Shown here in pieces: positions 1-11,500 of a stretch of DNA of 64,000 bases. Position 1 is the stretch's first letter. Every line of letters starts with the position of its first letter. The notes beneath the pieces are model-generated. The model made no database searches. It was given only the letters and a program-made list of their open reading frames with translations, and had not been told where the DNA came from. The DNA is from an uncultured Verrucomicrobiales bacterium (lineage in GTDB: Bacteria > Verrucomicrobiota > Verrucomicrobiia > Verrucomicrobiales > Akkermansiaceae). The stretch spans positions 1 through 64,000 of the forward strand of contig CAJQKQ010000037.1 in assembly GCA_905478925.1 (NCBI GenBank), written 5' to 3'. Both the position numbers and the translations under genes were made by a program.

Positions 1-812
1 GCACCGAGCGCCTGCATGAGCCGCTGGGCGGCGCATTTGTGGAAAAGTGAGGTTTCCGGGCGTTCGTCGGAGATGTCCTCCCAGAGATCGAGGAGTTGCT
101 CCCGCTCATCCTCCGAGTGATCCATGTAGGGATCGAAAACCAGGGAGGCGAGGTCGTATTCCTGGCGTCCGCGGCGGAGACCCTGGAAATCGATCATGTA
201 GATTTTTCCGTCCTTGGTCAGGAGGTTCTGCGATTGGAAATCGCGGTGGACGAGGTGTTTATGAGACGCGCCCAGTCTCTCGGCCATTTCCACGAATGCC
301 TCGTCCTTTTCAAGGGCGACCGGGCTTTCCTGGAGGTAATCCTCGATGAAATGGTCGAAAAAATACGTTTGCTCCCAGCGGTAGAGATCCGCATCAAAGG
401 GTGGCATGAGCTCCAAATCCTTGGGTACCCTTGCGTAGAAAAGCCGGTCTACCTGCTCCAGCGCGGATCGGTAGAAGGGCAGGCGCTCCTTGAAAGGCAT
501 GTCTTTCATGGAAAGGAGATCCGTATCCCCGAGATCCTCGATGAGGGCGACGTTGTGGTGGGAGCGGTCGTAGAGAATTTCGGGGACGTTGAAGCGAGCC
601 TTTTTTAGAAATTCGGCGATGGGGACGAACTGGGCGTTGTCCTCCCGCTCATCCGTCCAGTGAATGCCGATAAAATCGTCATGAACCGGGGTTTTCACCC
701 TTGCGATGGTGCGCCCGGAAGCCCCCCGCTTGATGGGGATCATGGTGATTGGGGTCGTGGGATCGACCTCGAGGAATTGCCTTGCGGTTGATAGGATGGC
801 TTCTGTAGACAT
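1..812 (-). CDS. Aminoglycoside phosphotransferase (APH)-family kinase, 3' end cut by window edge
   Basis: The reverse strand reads as an open frame from an ATG at 812 to the left edge, about 270 codons with no stop, so the C-terminus is missing. The kinase-like catalytic loop HRDFQSQN is followed by the metal-binding segment IDFQGLRRGRQEYDLASL, which is the arrangement of the APH/choline-kinase fold. An IEDLGD motif lies in the N-terminal half. The FQG...YDLASL form resembles the sugar kinases of the AmgK group (N-acetylmuramate/GlcNAc kinase in peptidoglycan recycling), but no MurU partner is visible because the window ends, so the substrate is inference. The gene is divergent from the aminotransferase at 1089. 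The family is well supported; the precise role is not. Confidence 0.8.
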   Translation of the reverse strand, partial: MSTEAILSTARQFLEVDPTTPITMIPIKRGASGRTIARVKTPVHDDFIGIHWTDEREDNAQFVPIAEFLKKARFNVPEILYDRSHHNVALIEDLGDTDLLSMKDMPFKERLPFYRSALEQVDRLFYARVPKDLELMPPFDADLYRWEQTYFFDHFIEDYLQESPVALEKDEAFVEMAERLGASHKHLVHRDFQSQNLLTKDGKIYMIDFQGLRRGRQEYDLASLVFDPYMDHSEDEREQLLDLWEDISDERPETSLFHKCAAQRLMQALG

Positions 813-1088
813 GGGCTGCGGTATCCAATACCTGTTTCTTCTGTTTTGGAAGCGGAAAGGGCAAGAGAGTTCTAGTGTCCTGTAAAGCCTAAGATGACGG
901 ATGGGAATATGAGCTTCAATATCGGTGCTGGAATGGACGGTCTTCGTCGTCGTCGGTGTCTTTGCTCCGTGTCCTCCGTGGAAATATGTGCTGGCATCAC
1001 CAATCCTCATTGAACCGAAGCCCAAGATGGGGTTGACGCGGGGGGAGATGACCGATTTGATTCGCAGCCGCTTCCGGGCGTAGATTTT

Positions 1089-2255
1089 ATGGATTATTCA
1101 GCGAAAATAGCACGGCATGTGGCCTCGATCCCTAGATCGGGGATACGGGATTTCTTTGATCTTGTGATCGGTCGGGACGATGTGATCTCGTTGGGGGTCG
1201 GCGAACCGGATTTTGTCACGCCGTGGCACATCCGTGAAGCGGCGATCTATTCGCTGGAAAAGGGGCAAACCACCTACACCGCGAACCTCGGCCTGCTGAG
1301 CCTGCGGAATTCGATTTCCAAATACGTCAGCGGCTTCTTCGAGATCGATTACGATCCGGCGACGGAAGTGCTTGTGACCGTCGGTGTTTCCGAGGCGATC
1401 GACGTCGCCCTGCGCGCGCTGCTGAACCCGGGCGATGAGGTGATCTATCACGAGCCCTGCTACGTTTCCTACTCACCGAGCATCGTCATGGCGCATGGCG
1501 TCGCCGTTTCGGTGGAGACGACCAAGGAGGATGGGTTCTCCCTGAAGCCGGAAGCGCTTGCCAAAGTGATCACCCCGAAGAGCCGGGTTCTGATGCTGAA
1601 TTTCCCGACCAACCCCACCGGATCGGTTGCGTCCTACGAGGATCTCGAAGGGATCGCGAAACTTGCGGTGAAACACGACCTGATCGTGCTGGCCGATGAG
1701 ATCTACAGTGAGCTTCGCTACGATGGGGTGAAACACAAATCCATCGCTTCCATGCCCGGCATGAAGGAACGGACGATCCTGATGCATGGATTCTCGAAAG
1801 CGTTTGCGATGACAGGCTTTCGGCTCGGCTATGCCTGCGCACCGCAGCCAATCATCGAGGCGATGATGAAGATTCACCAATACTCGATGCTCTGCGCGCC
1901 GATCATGAGTCAGCACGCGGCGATCGAGGCTCTGGAAAACGGAGCGCCAGCGGTAGAGAGAATGAAGGACAGCTATCATCAGCGCCGGGATTTCCTGGTG
2001 AAGCGACTCAACGAGATCGGACTCGAATGCCACACACCCGGCGGAGCGTTTTACGTGTTCCCGGACATCCGCAGCACCGGACTTTCCTCCAAGGATTTCG
2101 CCATGGGATTGCTGGAGGCGGAAAGCGTCGCGGCGGTGCCAGGCGGTGCCTTCGGGCCGAGCGGCGAGGGATTTCTCCGCTGTTGCTACGCGACCGGGAT
2201 GGACGATCTTCGGACGGCGATGAACTGCATGGAGCGCTTCGTTGGGAAGCTCTAA
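1089..2255 (+). CDS. Pyridoxal-phosphate aminotransferase class I/II, AlaT/aspartate-aminotransferase-like
   Basis: A 388-residue fold-type I aminotransferase of normal family length. It has the N-terminal substrate-loop signature SLGVGEPDF, the Asn of NFPTNPTG, the Asp/Tyr of ADEIYSELRY, and the PLP Schiff-base lysine in HGFSKAFAMTGFRLGY near residue 238. The opening (IPRSGIRDFFDLV) resembles the AlaT/YugH branch, which in Bacillus is encoded next to an AsnC-type regulator. Here an AsnC-fold protein also lies nearby (3163-4266), across the CPBP gene. The likely reaction is transamination of alanine, aspartate or an aromatic amino acid with 2-oxoglutarate in the cytoplasm; the substrate cannot be read from sequence. 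The ATG at 1089 begins directly with the conserved N-terminus. Confidence 0.88.
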   Translation: MDYSAKIARHVASIPRSGIRDFFDLVIGRDDVISLGVGEPDFVTPWHIREAAIYSLEKGQTTYTANLGLLSLRNSISKYVSGFFEIDYDPATEVLVTVGVSEAIDVALRALLNPGDEVIYHEPCYVSYSPSIVMAHGVAVSVETTKEDGFSLKPEALAKVITPKSRVLMLNFPTNPTGSVASYEDLEGIAKLAVKHDLIVLADEIYSELRYDGVKHKSIASMPGMKERTILMHGFSKAFAMTGFRLGYACAPQPIIEAMMKIHQYSMLCAPIMSQHAAIEALENGAPAVERMKDSYHQRRDFLVKRLNEIGLECHTPGGAFYVFPDIRSTGLSSKDFAMGLLEAESVAAVPGGAFGPSGEGFLRCCYATGMDDLRTAMNCMERFVGKL

Positions 2256-2285
2256 ATTTTACATTCTAAACCCTAAGGAAGAGGG

Positions 2286-3047
2286 ATGGATACTGATATG
2301 GAAAATCCGGAACGGCTGACGAGGGCGCACGTGGTGCCCTTTGGCGTGTTCATGGTTTTCCTGATCCTGCTTCAGGTGGCGGATACGTTCTTCGGGTGGG
2401 ATCATCCGAAGGCTCCCTGGTGGCAGCAAGATGTGGCGCAGTGGATTTATCCGTTGCAGAGCATCGCGGTGCTCGGTTTGCTGGTGTATTACTGGAAGTC
2501 CTACGCTTTCAATTGGAGCGTGAAATGGACGCTGGTTGGCGCTGTATTCGGAGCGGTGGGTATTGGGTTCTGGCTGCTGCCTACAACGCTTTACGATGCC
2601 TGGGGGCTGACCGGTGAGACCGAGGGCTGGATGAAATGGCTGGGTATCGCGAAGCGCGACGACGGCTTCGATCCCGGGATGTTCGAGAGTTCGACCGCGT
2701 ACTGGGCGTCGCTATCGATGCGTTTTCTGCGGGCTGCGGTGGTGGTTGCGCTGGTGGAGGAAATTTTCTGGCGCGGCTTCGTCATGCGCTTCTGCATGGA
2801 TTGGGAAGGCGACTACTGGAAGCAGTCGTTCGGGAGGGCGCATTGGAAAAGCTACCTCATCGTCACCGGGCTATTCATGGCCGCTCACGCACCCGTCGAT
2901 TGGGCGGGAGCTTTCGTTTATGGATCGCTCACCTACCTGCTCTGCGTCTGGAGCAAGAACCTCGGTGCCTGCGTAGTCATGCACGCGGTCGCGAATTTCC
3001 TGATGGGCGCCTATGCGATGGCCTACGGGAAGTACGGACTGTGGTGA
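2286..3047 (+). CDS. CPBP (CAAX-like) intramembrane metalloprotease
   Basis: A 253-residue polytopic membrane protein with the three CPBP/Rce1 motifs in order: EEIFWRGF (EExxxR) near residue 158, FMAAHAP (FxxxH) near 198, and VMHAVANFLMG (HxxxN) near 232. These supply the catalytic Glu and metal-binding His residues within the membrane. It resembles the bacterial CAAX-protease-related group often found with exosortase or EPS loci, although no exosortase is visible here. It starts 30 bp after the aminotransferase stop, with an AAGGA site about 6 bp before the ATG at 2286, so the two may be cotranscribed. An ATG four codons later is an alternative start. The substrate is unknown. Confidence 0.85.
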   Translation: MDTDMENPERLTRAHVVPFGVFMVFLILLQVADTFFGWDHPKAPWWQQDVAQWIYPLQSIAVLGLLVYYWKSYAFNWSVKWTLVGAVFGAVGIGFWLLPTTLYDAWGLTGETEGWMKWLGIAKRDDGFDPGMFESSTAYWASLSMRFLRAAVVVALVEEIFWRGFVMRFCMDWEGDYWKQSFGRAHWKSYLIVTGLFMAAHAPVDWAGAFVYGSLTYLLCVWSKNLGACVVMHAVANFLMGAYAMAYGKYGLW

Positions 3048-3162
3048 GTGCCACCGGAGCCCAAGAAGAAATCCGAAAATGCTCGCCACACCGGAATGCG
3101 ATTTTTCATGGTATGCCCTCCGGTAGACATCGGTGGCCTTTTTTAAGGCTGATCTTCTTTCC

Positions 3163-4266
3163 TCACGCGTGCTTCGCGTGCCACTCCTTGTAGATTTTCG
3201 GGGAAATCTCGGAAGGCTTGATCTCCGACCGACCGCCCCAGAAGACGTTGGTGTAGGAGACGGGGATGCCGACGGATTCGAGGTGCTTGTCGATGGCGGC
3301 CTTGTGGGCGAGGACGCGGTCTTTTTCGGTGCCGTGGACGACGCCCATGATATTGACGTCGCCGAACTGCGGGCCGCCTTCGCGCCAGTAGGCGTGTGTC
3401 ATGCAGTAGTGACGGCCAACTTCCCCGCCTGCCTGCATCTCACGCCCTTTCGGCACGGCCCAGTGGAAGAGGCCGTTGAAGCGGGTGACGCGCTCGCCGG
3501 TTTGCGAGGGTTTCACGTGCTCGAGGAAGGTGGAGAAACGGCCGATGACTTTCTTTTTGTTGAGTTCCTCCGCGACCTCGCAGAAGCGCTCCAGGGAGAC
3601 TCCTGCCTGCTCTGCGCGGCCTTTCCATGGGTTTTCGCAGATTTCATCGAGGGAAAGTTCCTCCTTGAGGACAAGTAGAATTTCCCATTCCTCGTCAGTC
3701 AGATTGGCGGGGACGGTGGTCATCATTACCGCCGGATCAGGGGTTTTCTCGCCGGGCTCCATGCCCCTGCGGCGCATGTGGCCGACGCCGAGGGAGAAGA
3801 CCCCGTTGGCGGGCATGAGCAGGTATTCGGTCGCTCCGGTGAGGGCGAGTAGCTTGGTGGCGTGGAAATCGAGCGATTCGCCGACCGGGACTTTCAGGGT
3901 CGTCCACAGGCGGTAGCCGGAGCCGGAGACCACGGAATCGGTGGAGCGGATGACGACGTGGCCAGAGAAAGGATCGTCCTTCGCCATGAAATCAAAGGCG
4001 TCGTTGAGTTTTTCCTCGGGGACTTTCCATGCGACCAGCGCGCCGTGGGCGAGCTTGGTGGCGAGCATCGTCTGGCGGACGCGGCGGATGATGCCGACCT
4101 CCTGCATTGCGCGGATGCGTTCGATCACGGTTTCAAGCGGCACCTCGGACTTTTCGGCGATGACATGGAAGGGTTCTCTCTGGAATCCGGCGACGAGGTC
4201 TTCGGATACGGCAAGGATCTTCGCGTTGGTCGAGTCGGAAATGGCGGTTGGAATATCGGAGGTCAT
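3163..4266 (-). CDS. Duplicated AsnC/Lrp-fold protein resembling fused AhbA-AhbB siroheme decarboxylase
   Basis: A 367-residue protein made of two AsnC-like halves. Each half has a winged-helix segment (residues about 10-60 and 190-240) followed by an alpha/beta RAM-like domain. The first half carries ALVAWKVPEEKL and GYRLWTTLKV, and the second carries LFHWAVP and NIMGVVHGT, which match the pattern of the NirD/NirL and AhbA/AhbB siroheme-decarboxylase group. A plain Lrp regulator has only one such unit of about 150 residues. The nearby AlaT-like aminotransferase would instead fit a regulator role. The open frame extends upstream to 4359, but the ATG at 4266 is preferred because homology begins there and the extension has no domain character. 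It converges with the CPBP gene. Function uncertain. Confidence 0.7.
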   Translation of the reverse strand: MTSDIPTAISDSTNAKILAVSEDLVAGFQREPFHVIAEKSEVPLETVIERIRAMQEVGIIRRVRQTMLATKLAHGALVAWKVPEEKLNDAFDFMAKDDPFSGHVVIRSTDSVVSGSGYRLWTTLKVPVGESLDFHATKLLALTGATEYLLMPANGVFSLGVGHMRRRGMEPGEKTPDPAVMMTTVPANLTDEEWEILLVLKEELSLDEICENPWKGRAEQAGVSLERFCEVAEELNKKKVIGRFSTFLEHVKPSQTGERVTRFNGLFHWAVPKGREMQAGGEVGRHYCMTHAYWREGGPQFGDVNIMGVVHGTEKDRVLAHKAAIDKHLESVGIPVSYTNVFWGGRSEIKPSEISPKIYKEWHAKHA

Positions 4267-4386
4267 CGGGGAGATCTTAGGCGTGAATCCGCGATATTCC
4301 AGCACCAATCCGGGAGTCCGTGCGGAGGGCTTTCGGCGGGGAAAGGAGTGAAAGAGCAATCGCCTGGAAGGCTTCCGCCCTCTCGA

Positions 4387-7131
<2,745 letters not shown>

Positions 7132-7293
7132 CGGAGGATTACAAGCGGCAGGATGCTTGTTTGTTGCTCTGCAGCAGCGAGTCTCCGAATTGGGCTTGCC
7201 AGAAATGTGCAGGTGCTCGCGGAGACTCCTCTATCATGGGGAAGCTGCGGTTTTCTTACTTGGATTTTCACGGCGACCCCACAATCTCTGGCC

Positions 7294-7641
7294 ATGAAGG
7301 TTGAAAAGGTGAAATACGTGCTGTGGGCTTCCGATTGGGAACGTTGCCTGGAGTTCTATGAGAAGATGTTCGGTGGGGTGGTCTCCTTCCGTATGGAGGT
7401 CTGGAGTGAGATCGTCATCGCCGGAGCGACCATCGGCGTCCACGGCGGCGGCGAGGGGAAACGGACGTGGACGGGGCTTTCCTTCCAGTTGAACGACCTG
7501 AGGGAGGGCATCGCGAAGCTGAAAGAGTGCGGCGGCGATCTCACCTGCGAGCCCACCGACACCCCGGAGGATCCCCTCCACCTGGCCATGTGCATCGATA
7601 CGGAGGGCAACGAGTTCATGATGACCATGAAACGGGGGTGA
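7294..7641 (+). CDS. VOC/glyoxalase-superfamily protein
   Basis: A 115-residue small alpha/beta protein of the vicinal-oxygen-chelate fold. It has the opening VLWASDWERCLEFYEKMFGG and the closing DTEGNEFMMTMK, which are the usual first and last beta-alpha units of glyoxalase/bleomycin-resistance-like domains. The open frame extends 450 bp further upstream, but that part is antisense to rapA, so the ATG at 7294 is chosen. The metal ligands are not fully conserved, and the substrate is unknown. It is transcribed divergently from rapA across a 162-bp gap that must hold both promoters. Confidence 0.78.
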   Translation: MKVEKVKYVLWASDWERCLEFYEKMFGGVVSFRMEVWSEIVIAGATIGVHGGGEGKRTWTGLSFQLNDLREGIAKLKECGGDLTCEPTDTPEDPLHLAMCIDTEGNEFMMTMKRG

Positions 7642-7815
7642 ATCCCAACGAAGTTGAAGACGCTGTTGCTTTTCGATCCCGAAATGGCACGGCGGTTGAT
7701 TAAGGAGTTGGCGGAGTGATGGTTGGATTGAAACCCGATTTCCTTGGTAGGCTGAAGCATAAGCTCCTTTCCCAAGGTGCTTGATTGGCGGGGGGAGGCG
7801 GGTTAAAGCTTTGAG

Positions 7816-8160
7816 ATGGTTTCACCGAATCCGAACAATCCCGAGCCCCTCAAGTATACGATGCTTGGCGATGATACTTCGAGCACAGAGGAGAAGCTTG
7901 GGAAATACACGGGGACGGTTGATTGGAAATACCTGCAGCCACATTTCCTGAGCGGGGTGCTGTATTTCGTGGATCCCTCGCTGGCACTGACCGAGGTGGG
8001 TGCGGCGTTTTCCGAGGACGGCAGGGAGCGGGTGGAGGCGTGGCTGAAAGCGGGGGACGTGGTGAAGATCGCGGATCTGCATGCGGTGCAGTGGGAGAAG
8101 GGCGGGACGGAGTTTGAAGCGCTGGTTGTTTCGCCGTTCGTGCTGTGCAGGCCGGTTTAA
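7816..8160 (+). CDS. DUF2288 family protein
   Basis: A 114-residue protein with the DUF2288 pattern: a WKYLQPHFLSGVLYFVDPSL segment, a VGAAFSEDGRERVEAWL helix and a C-terminal ALVVSPFVLCRPV strand. The family has no assigned function. It is soluble, with no signal peptide. It precedes the glutaredoxin gene by only 7 bp, suggesting cotranscription, but that neighbour gives no firm clue to function. Confidence 0.72.
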   Translation: MVSPNPNNPEPLKYTMLGDDTSSTEEKLGKYTGTVDWKYLQPHFLSGVLYFVDPSLALTEVGAAFSEDGRERVEAWLKAGDVVKIADLHAVQWEKGGTEFEALVVSPFVLCRPV

Positions 8161-8167
8161 GAGGGTG

Positions 8168-8464
8168 ATGAATTTGGAAGACGGGCTTGCGTTGCGGGGA
8201 TGCGTGGCGAAGCTCGCGGATATGGAAAACGGACGTGTGCTTTATGTGAAGACAGGGTGCCCTTGGTGCGCTGAGGTTTTGGATTACCTGGGGCGGGAGG
8301 GGATCGCTGTGGAGAAGGTGACGGTGTCCGGCGACCGGGAGGCGATGGAGGAGATGGTGAAGCTTTCCGGACAGACAAAGGCACCGACGCTGGATTGGGA
8401 TGAGGAGGTGCTGGCGGACTTCGGGGTGGAGGAGTTGGTGCCGTTCCTTGAGGGGAAAATCTGA
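8168..8464 (+). CDS. Glutaredoxin-family protein
   Basis: A 98-residue protein with the redox motif CPWC in VLYVKTGCPWCAEVLDYL, followed by KAPTLDWDEEVLADFGVEEL, in which the TAP-like cis-Pro segment appears as KAPTL. It probably reduces disulfides or handles glutathione-like thiols in the cytoplasm. The ATG at 8168 is 7 bp after the DUF2288 stop with a GAGGG just before it. An internal ATG at 8222 would give an 80-residue protein that starts closer to the canonical glutaredoxin fold, so the start is uncertain. Confidence 0.75.
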   Translation: MNLEDGLALRGCVAKLADMENGRVLYVKTGCPWCAEVLDYLGREGIAVEKVTVSGDREAMEEMVKLSGQTKAPTLDWDEEVLADFGVEELVPFLEGKI

Positions 8465-8521
8465 GGATAATCGGAAAACTTCTAAGCTTTCCCTAGGTCG
8501 GGTGTCTCCTAAGGTAGATAC

Positions 8522-11500
8522 ATGAGAACCCTGATCCTATTGTTGATGACGTGTGGCGTATTTTTCGCCGCGGCAGCCCCTGAAGCCGAGTGGAGAAAGC
8601 AGGCGGAGAAGCTTGAGAAAGATGGCAACTGGCGCGAGGCCTACGAGCTGCGGGTGAAGCTGCTGCGCAAGATCAGCGACAAGGCATCGGGCAAGGACCT
8701 GTCATTGGCGCTGAACTCCCAGAATCGGCTGCGGGAGCAGAAAAACTTCGATGCGCTGCTGGATGAACTGACGGTTTCCCGGAAGGACAATCCGGATTTC
8801 ATGCTGGCGGCGGGGCAGGCGTATCTCAGCGCGCAGCACTACGGGCAGCTGCTGGACGATGAGTTCCAACGCGGCAGCCGCGTGAGCGGTGAATGGAAGC
8901 AGGTGCAGGAGCAGGACAGGCTGAGGGCGCTGCAGTGCTACATCCAGGCGTGGGATAAGGTGAAGAAGGGCGGAAAGGAAGAAGTGCAGGTGCTCAGGGC
9001 GCTGGCGGGTGCGCTCAATTGGAACCGCAACGGCGGATACTTATGGCGGCTATATTTGAAGGCCGACCTTGCGGCCACGCCGGACTACACGGAGCAGGAT
9101 GATGTAATCACCAGCAGCGGGGCGCCCGTTGGCAAGGATGGGGAGCCGGACTATATCAACATGCCGGAATCGTGGGAAACGGCGGCCTCTGACGGCGAGC
9201 GCTGGCGCTGGCTGATGGCGGAAATCGCCCGGATTTCACCGGCAGATGGCTCGCAGGAGATGTTGGGGTGGCTGCGCTTCTGCCAGCAAAACTACGGAGT
9301 CAACACGCTTGCCTCCTACGGTTGGTGGTCGCAGCCGGATATCAAGAAACGCGACGGTATTCTCCAAGCATCGACGCTGAAGGAGGGGGAAACGATCGCG
9401 AAGCTGGCGAGCGGGGTGAAGCGTTTCACACTGCGCGAGGACTACCAATACATCCCAGGGCTGCGCGAGCTGATGCGTGGCGGAAAGAACTCTCCTTCGT
9501 CGCAGGCGGGGGATACTCTGGTGCAGGTTTTCATGAATCGCAGTCAGCTGGTGAAAGCTGCGGAGACGCTGGAAGAGGTGATTCGCCTGCACGGTACCGG
9601 CAACAACGACAGACGGACAAAATTGCTCAAGCAGATCCGTGGGAACTGGAGCAAATTCGGGGTGACTCCGACCTATTTCGCCGCCGCGCCAGTAAATGTG
9701 CCGATTACTTTCCGCAACGCGAAGTCGGTTAAGCTTTCCCTGACGCAGGTGAAGGAAGGGCAGGTGATGCAGGACGCAATCAAGTATTTGGAGGGAAACC
9801 CGGAGCAGCTCGACCGCCGGAACATCTCATTTTCCCAGCTCGGTAGGAAGCTGCTTGAGGAGAAAGGGAAGAAGTATCTCGGCAAGGAACTTCGCTCATG
9901 GACGCAGGAACTGCAGCCAGAGGCGGGCCATGTGAACACGGAGGCGAACCTCGGCCTCGGCAAGCTCGCGCCGGGCTGCTACCTACTGCAATCCTCGGTG
10001 AAGGACGGCAATACCGCATGGGTGGTCGTGTGGGTGCGGGATCTCGTGCTGTTGAAACGGAGCGGTCCGGAGGGGATGGTGTTCCATCTCGTCGATGCGG
10101 CTGGGGGTGCGCCGGTGGCGGGTGAGTTGGAATTCTTCGGCTACCGCGCTGACTACATCCAGAAGCCCAAGGACAAGCGGCGCTTCAACATTATCACCCA
10201 CCATTTCCGCAGGAAGACGGATAAGAAAGGCATGCTGGTGCTGAAGCAAGAGAAGGATTGGAACAGGGCAATCTGGCAGATCATCGCCAGATCCGGCAAG
10301 CGAACGACTTATTTCGGAGACAGCAACCTCAACTGGCGCGGCGCTTCCAATCGCGGCTGGTATCTCAACAATAAGACGATTGGCATCACGGATCGACCCG
10401 TTTACCGCCCGGGGCAGACGGTGCATGTGAAACTCTGGGCCGGAGAGGCGCGCTATGATCTCGGCGATGAATCGCCTTTCGCCGGGAAGACGGCAAAGAT
10501 CGAGGTGCGGGATGGCCGCAACGAGGTTGTCTTCGAAAAGGACGGTCTGGTTGCCGATGGGTATGGCGGGATCGAGTTCGACTTCGATCTCAAGGAGGAG
10601 GCTGCGCTTGGGAACTACAACGTGAGAGTTACCGGGCCTGTGCCGAATACGAATTTCTCCTTCCGCGTAGAGGAATACAAGAAGCCGGAGTTCGAGGTAA
10701 AGGTGGAGGCACCCGATGAGCCGGTGGCTCTCGGTGAGTCCTTCGAGGCGACGGTTTCCGCAAACTACTATCACGGTGCGCCGGTGACCGAGGCGACGGT
10801 GAAGATCAAGGTGGAGAGAAACTTTTTCAACGATCGCTGGTTCCCCCCCGGTCCGTGGGACTGGCTTTACGGGCCGGGCTACTGGTGGTGCTACGGGGAA
10901 TACCCGTGGTATCCGGGTTGGGCGAGGTGGGGTTGCATTCGTCCGCCTGCTCCATGGTGGGGTAACCGTGGACGCGCGGGAGCGCCGGAGCTGGTGCTTG
11001 AACAGACCGGCCCGATCGGCCCCGACGGTAAGGTGAAGGTCAAGATCGATAGCTCGATCGCGAAGCTGGTTCACGGCGATCAGGATCACAAGTATACGAT
11101 CAGCGCTGAGGTGGTGGACGCCTCGCGGCGGACGATTGTGGGGAACGGAGCTGTGCTCGCGGCGCGTGAGCCGTATGCGGTGACCGTGTGGCTGGATCGT
11201 GGCTACGCAAATGTCGGCGACAAGGTGACGGGAACCTTTTCCGCACGAACCCTGGACGGGAAAGTGGTCGCGGGGAAAGCCAAGGCAATCCTGTATTCGA
11301 CCAGCGTTGATGAGGACGGCAAGATCGTTGAGAAGAAGATCGCGAAGTGGACGCCCAAGGGCAACGACTGGGTCTTCGAGGCTTCGGAGCCGGGGCAATA
11401 CCGCATCGCCGTGAAATTTACGGACAAGAAAGGCCGCAAGCAGGAGGGCGCGACGGTGTTCTCCGTGCGCGGCGCGGAGGGTGTTGAGGGCGGGAATTTC

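Noticed and set aside
950..985. CTCCGTGTCCTCCGTGG in the gap before the aminotransferase gene
   Set aside because: It looks like a simple internal duplication. No second copy was noticed in the window, so it is not called a repeat family.
3511..3520. GTTTCACGTG, resembling half of a parS site
   Set aside because: The second half of the palindrome is missing and it lies inside the AsnC-like gene, far from parB.
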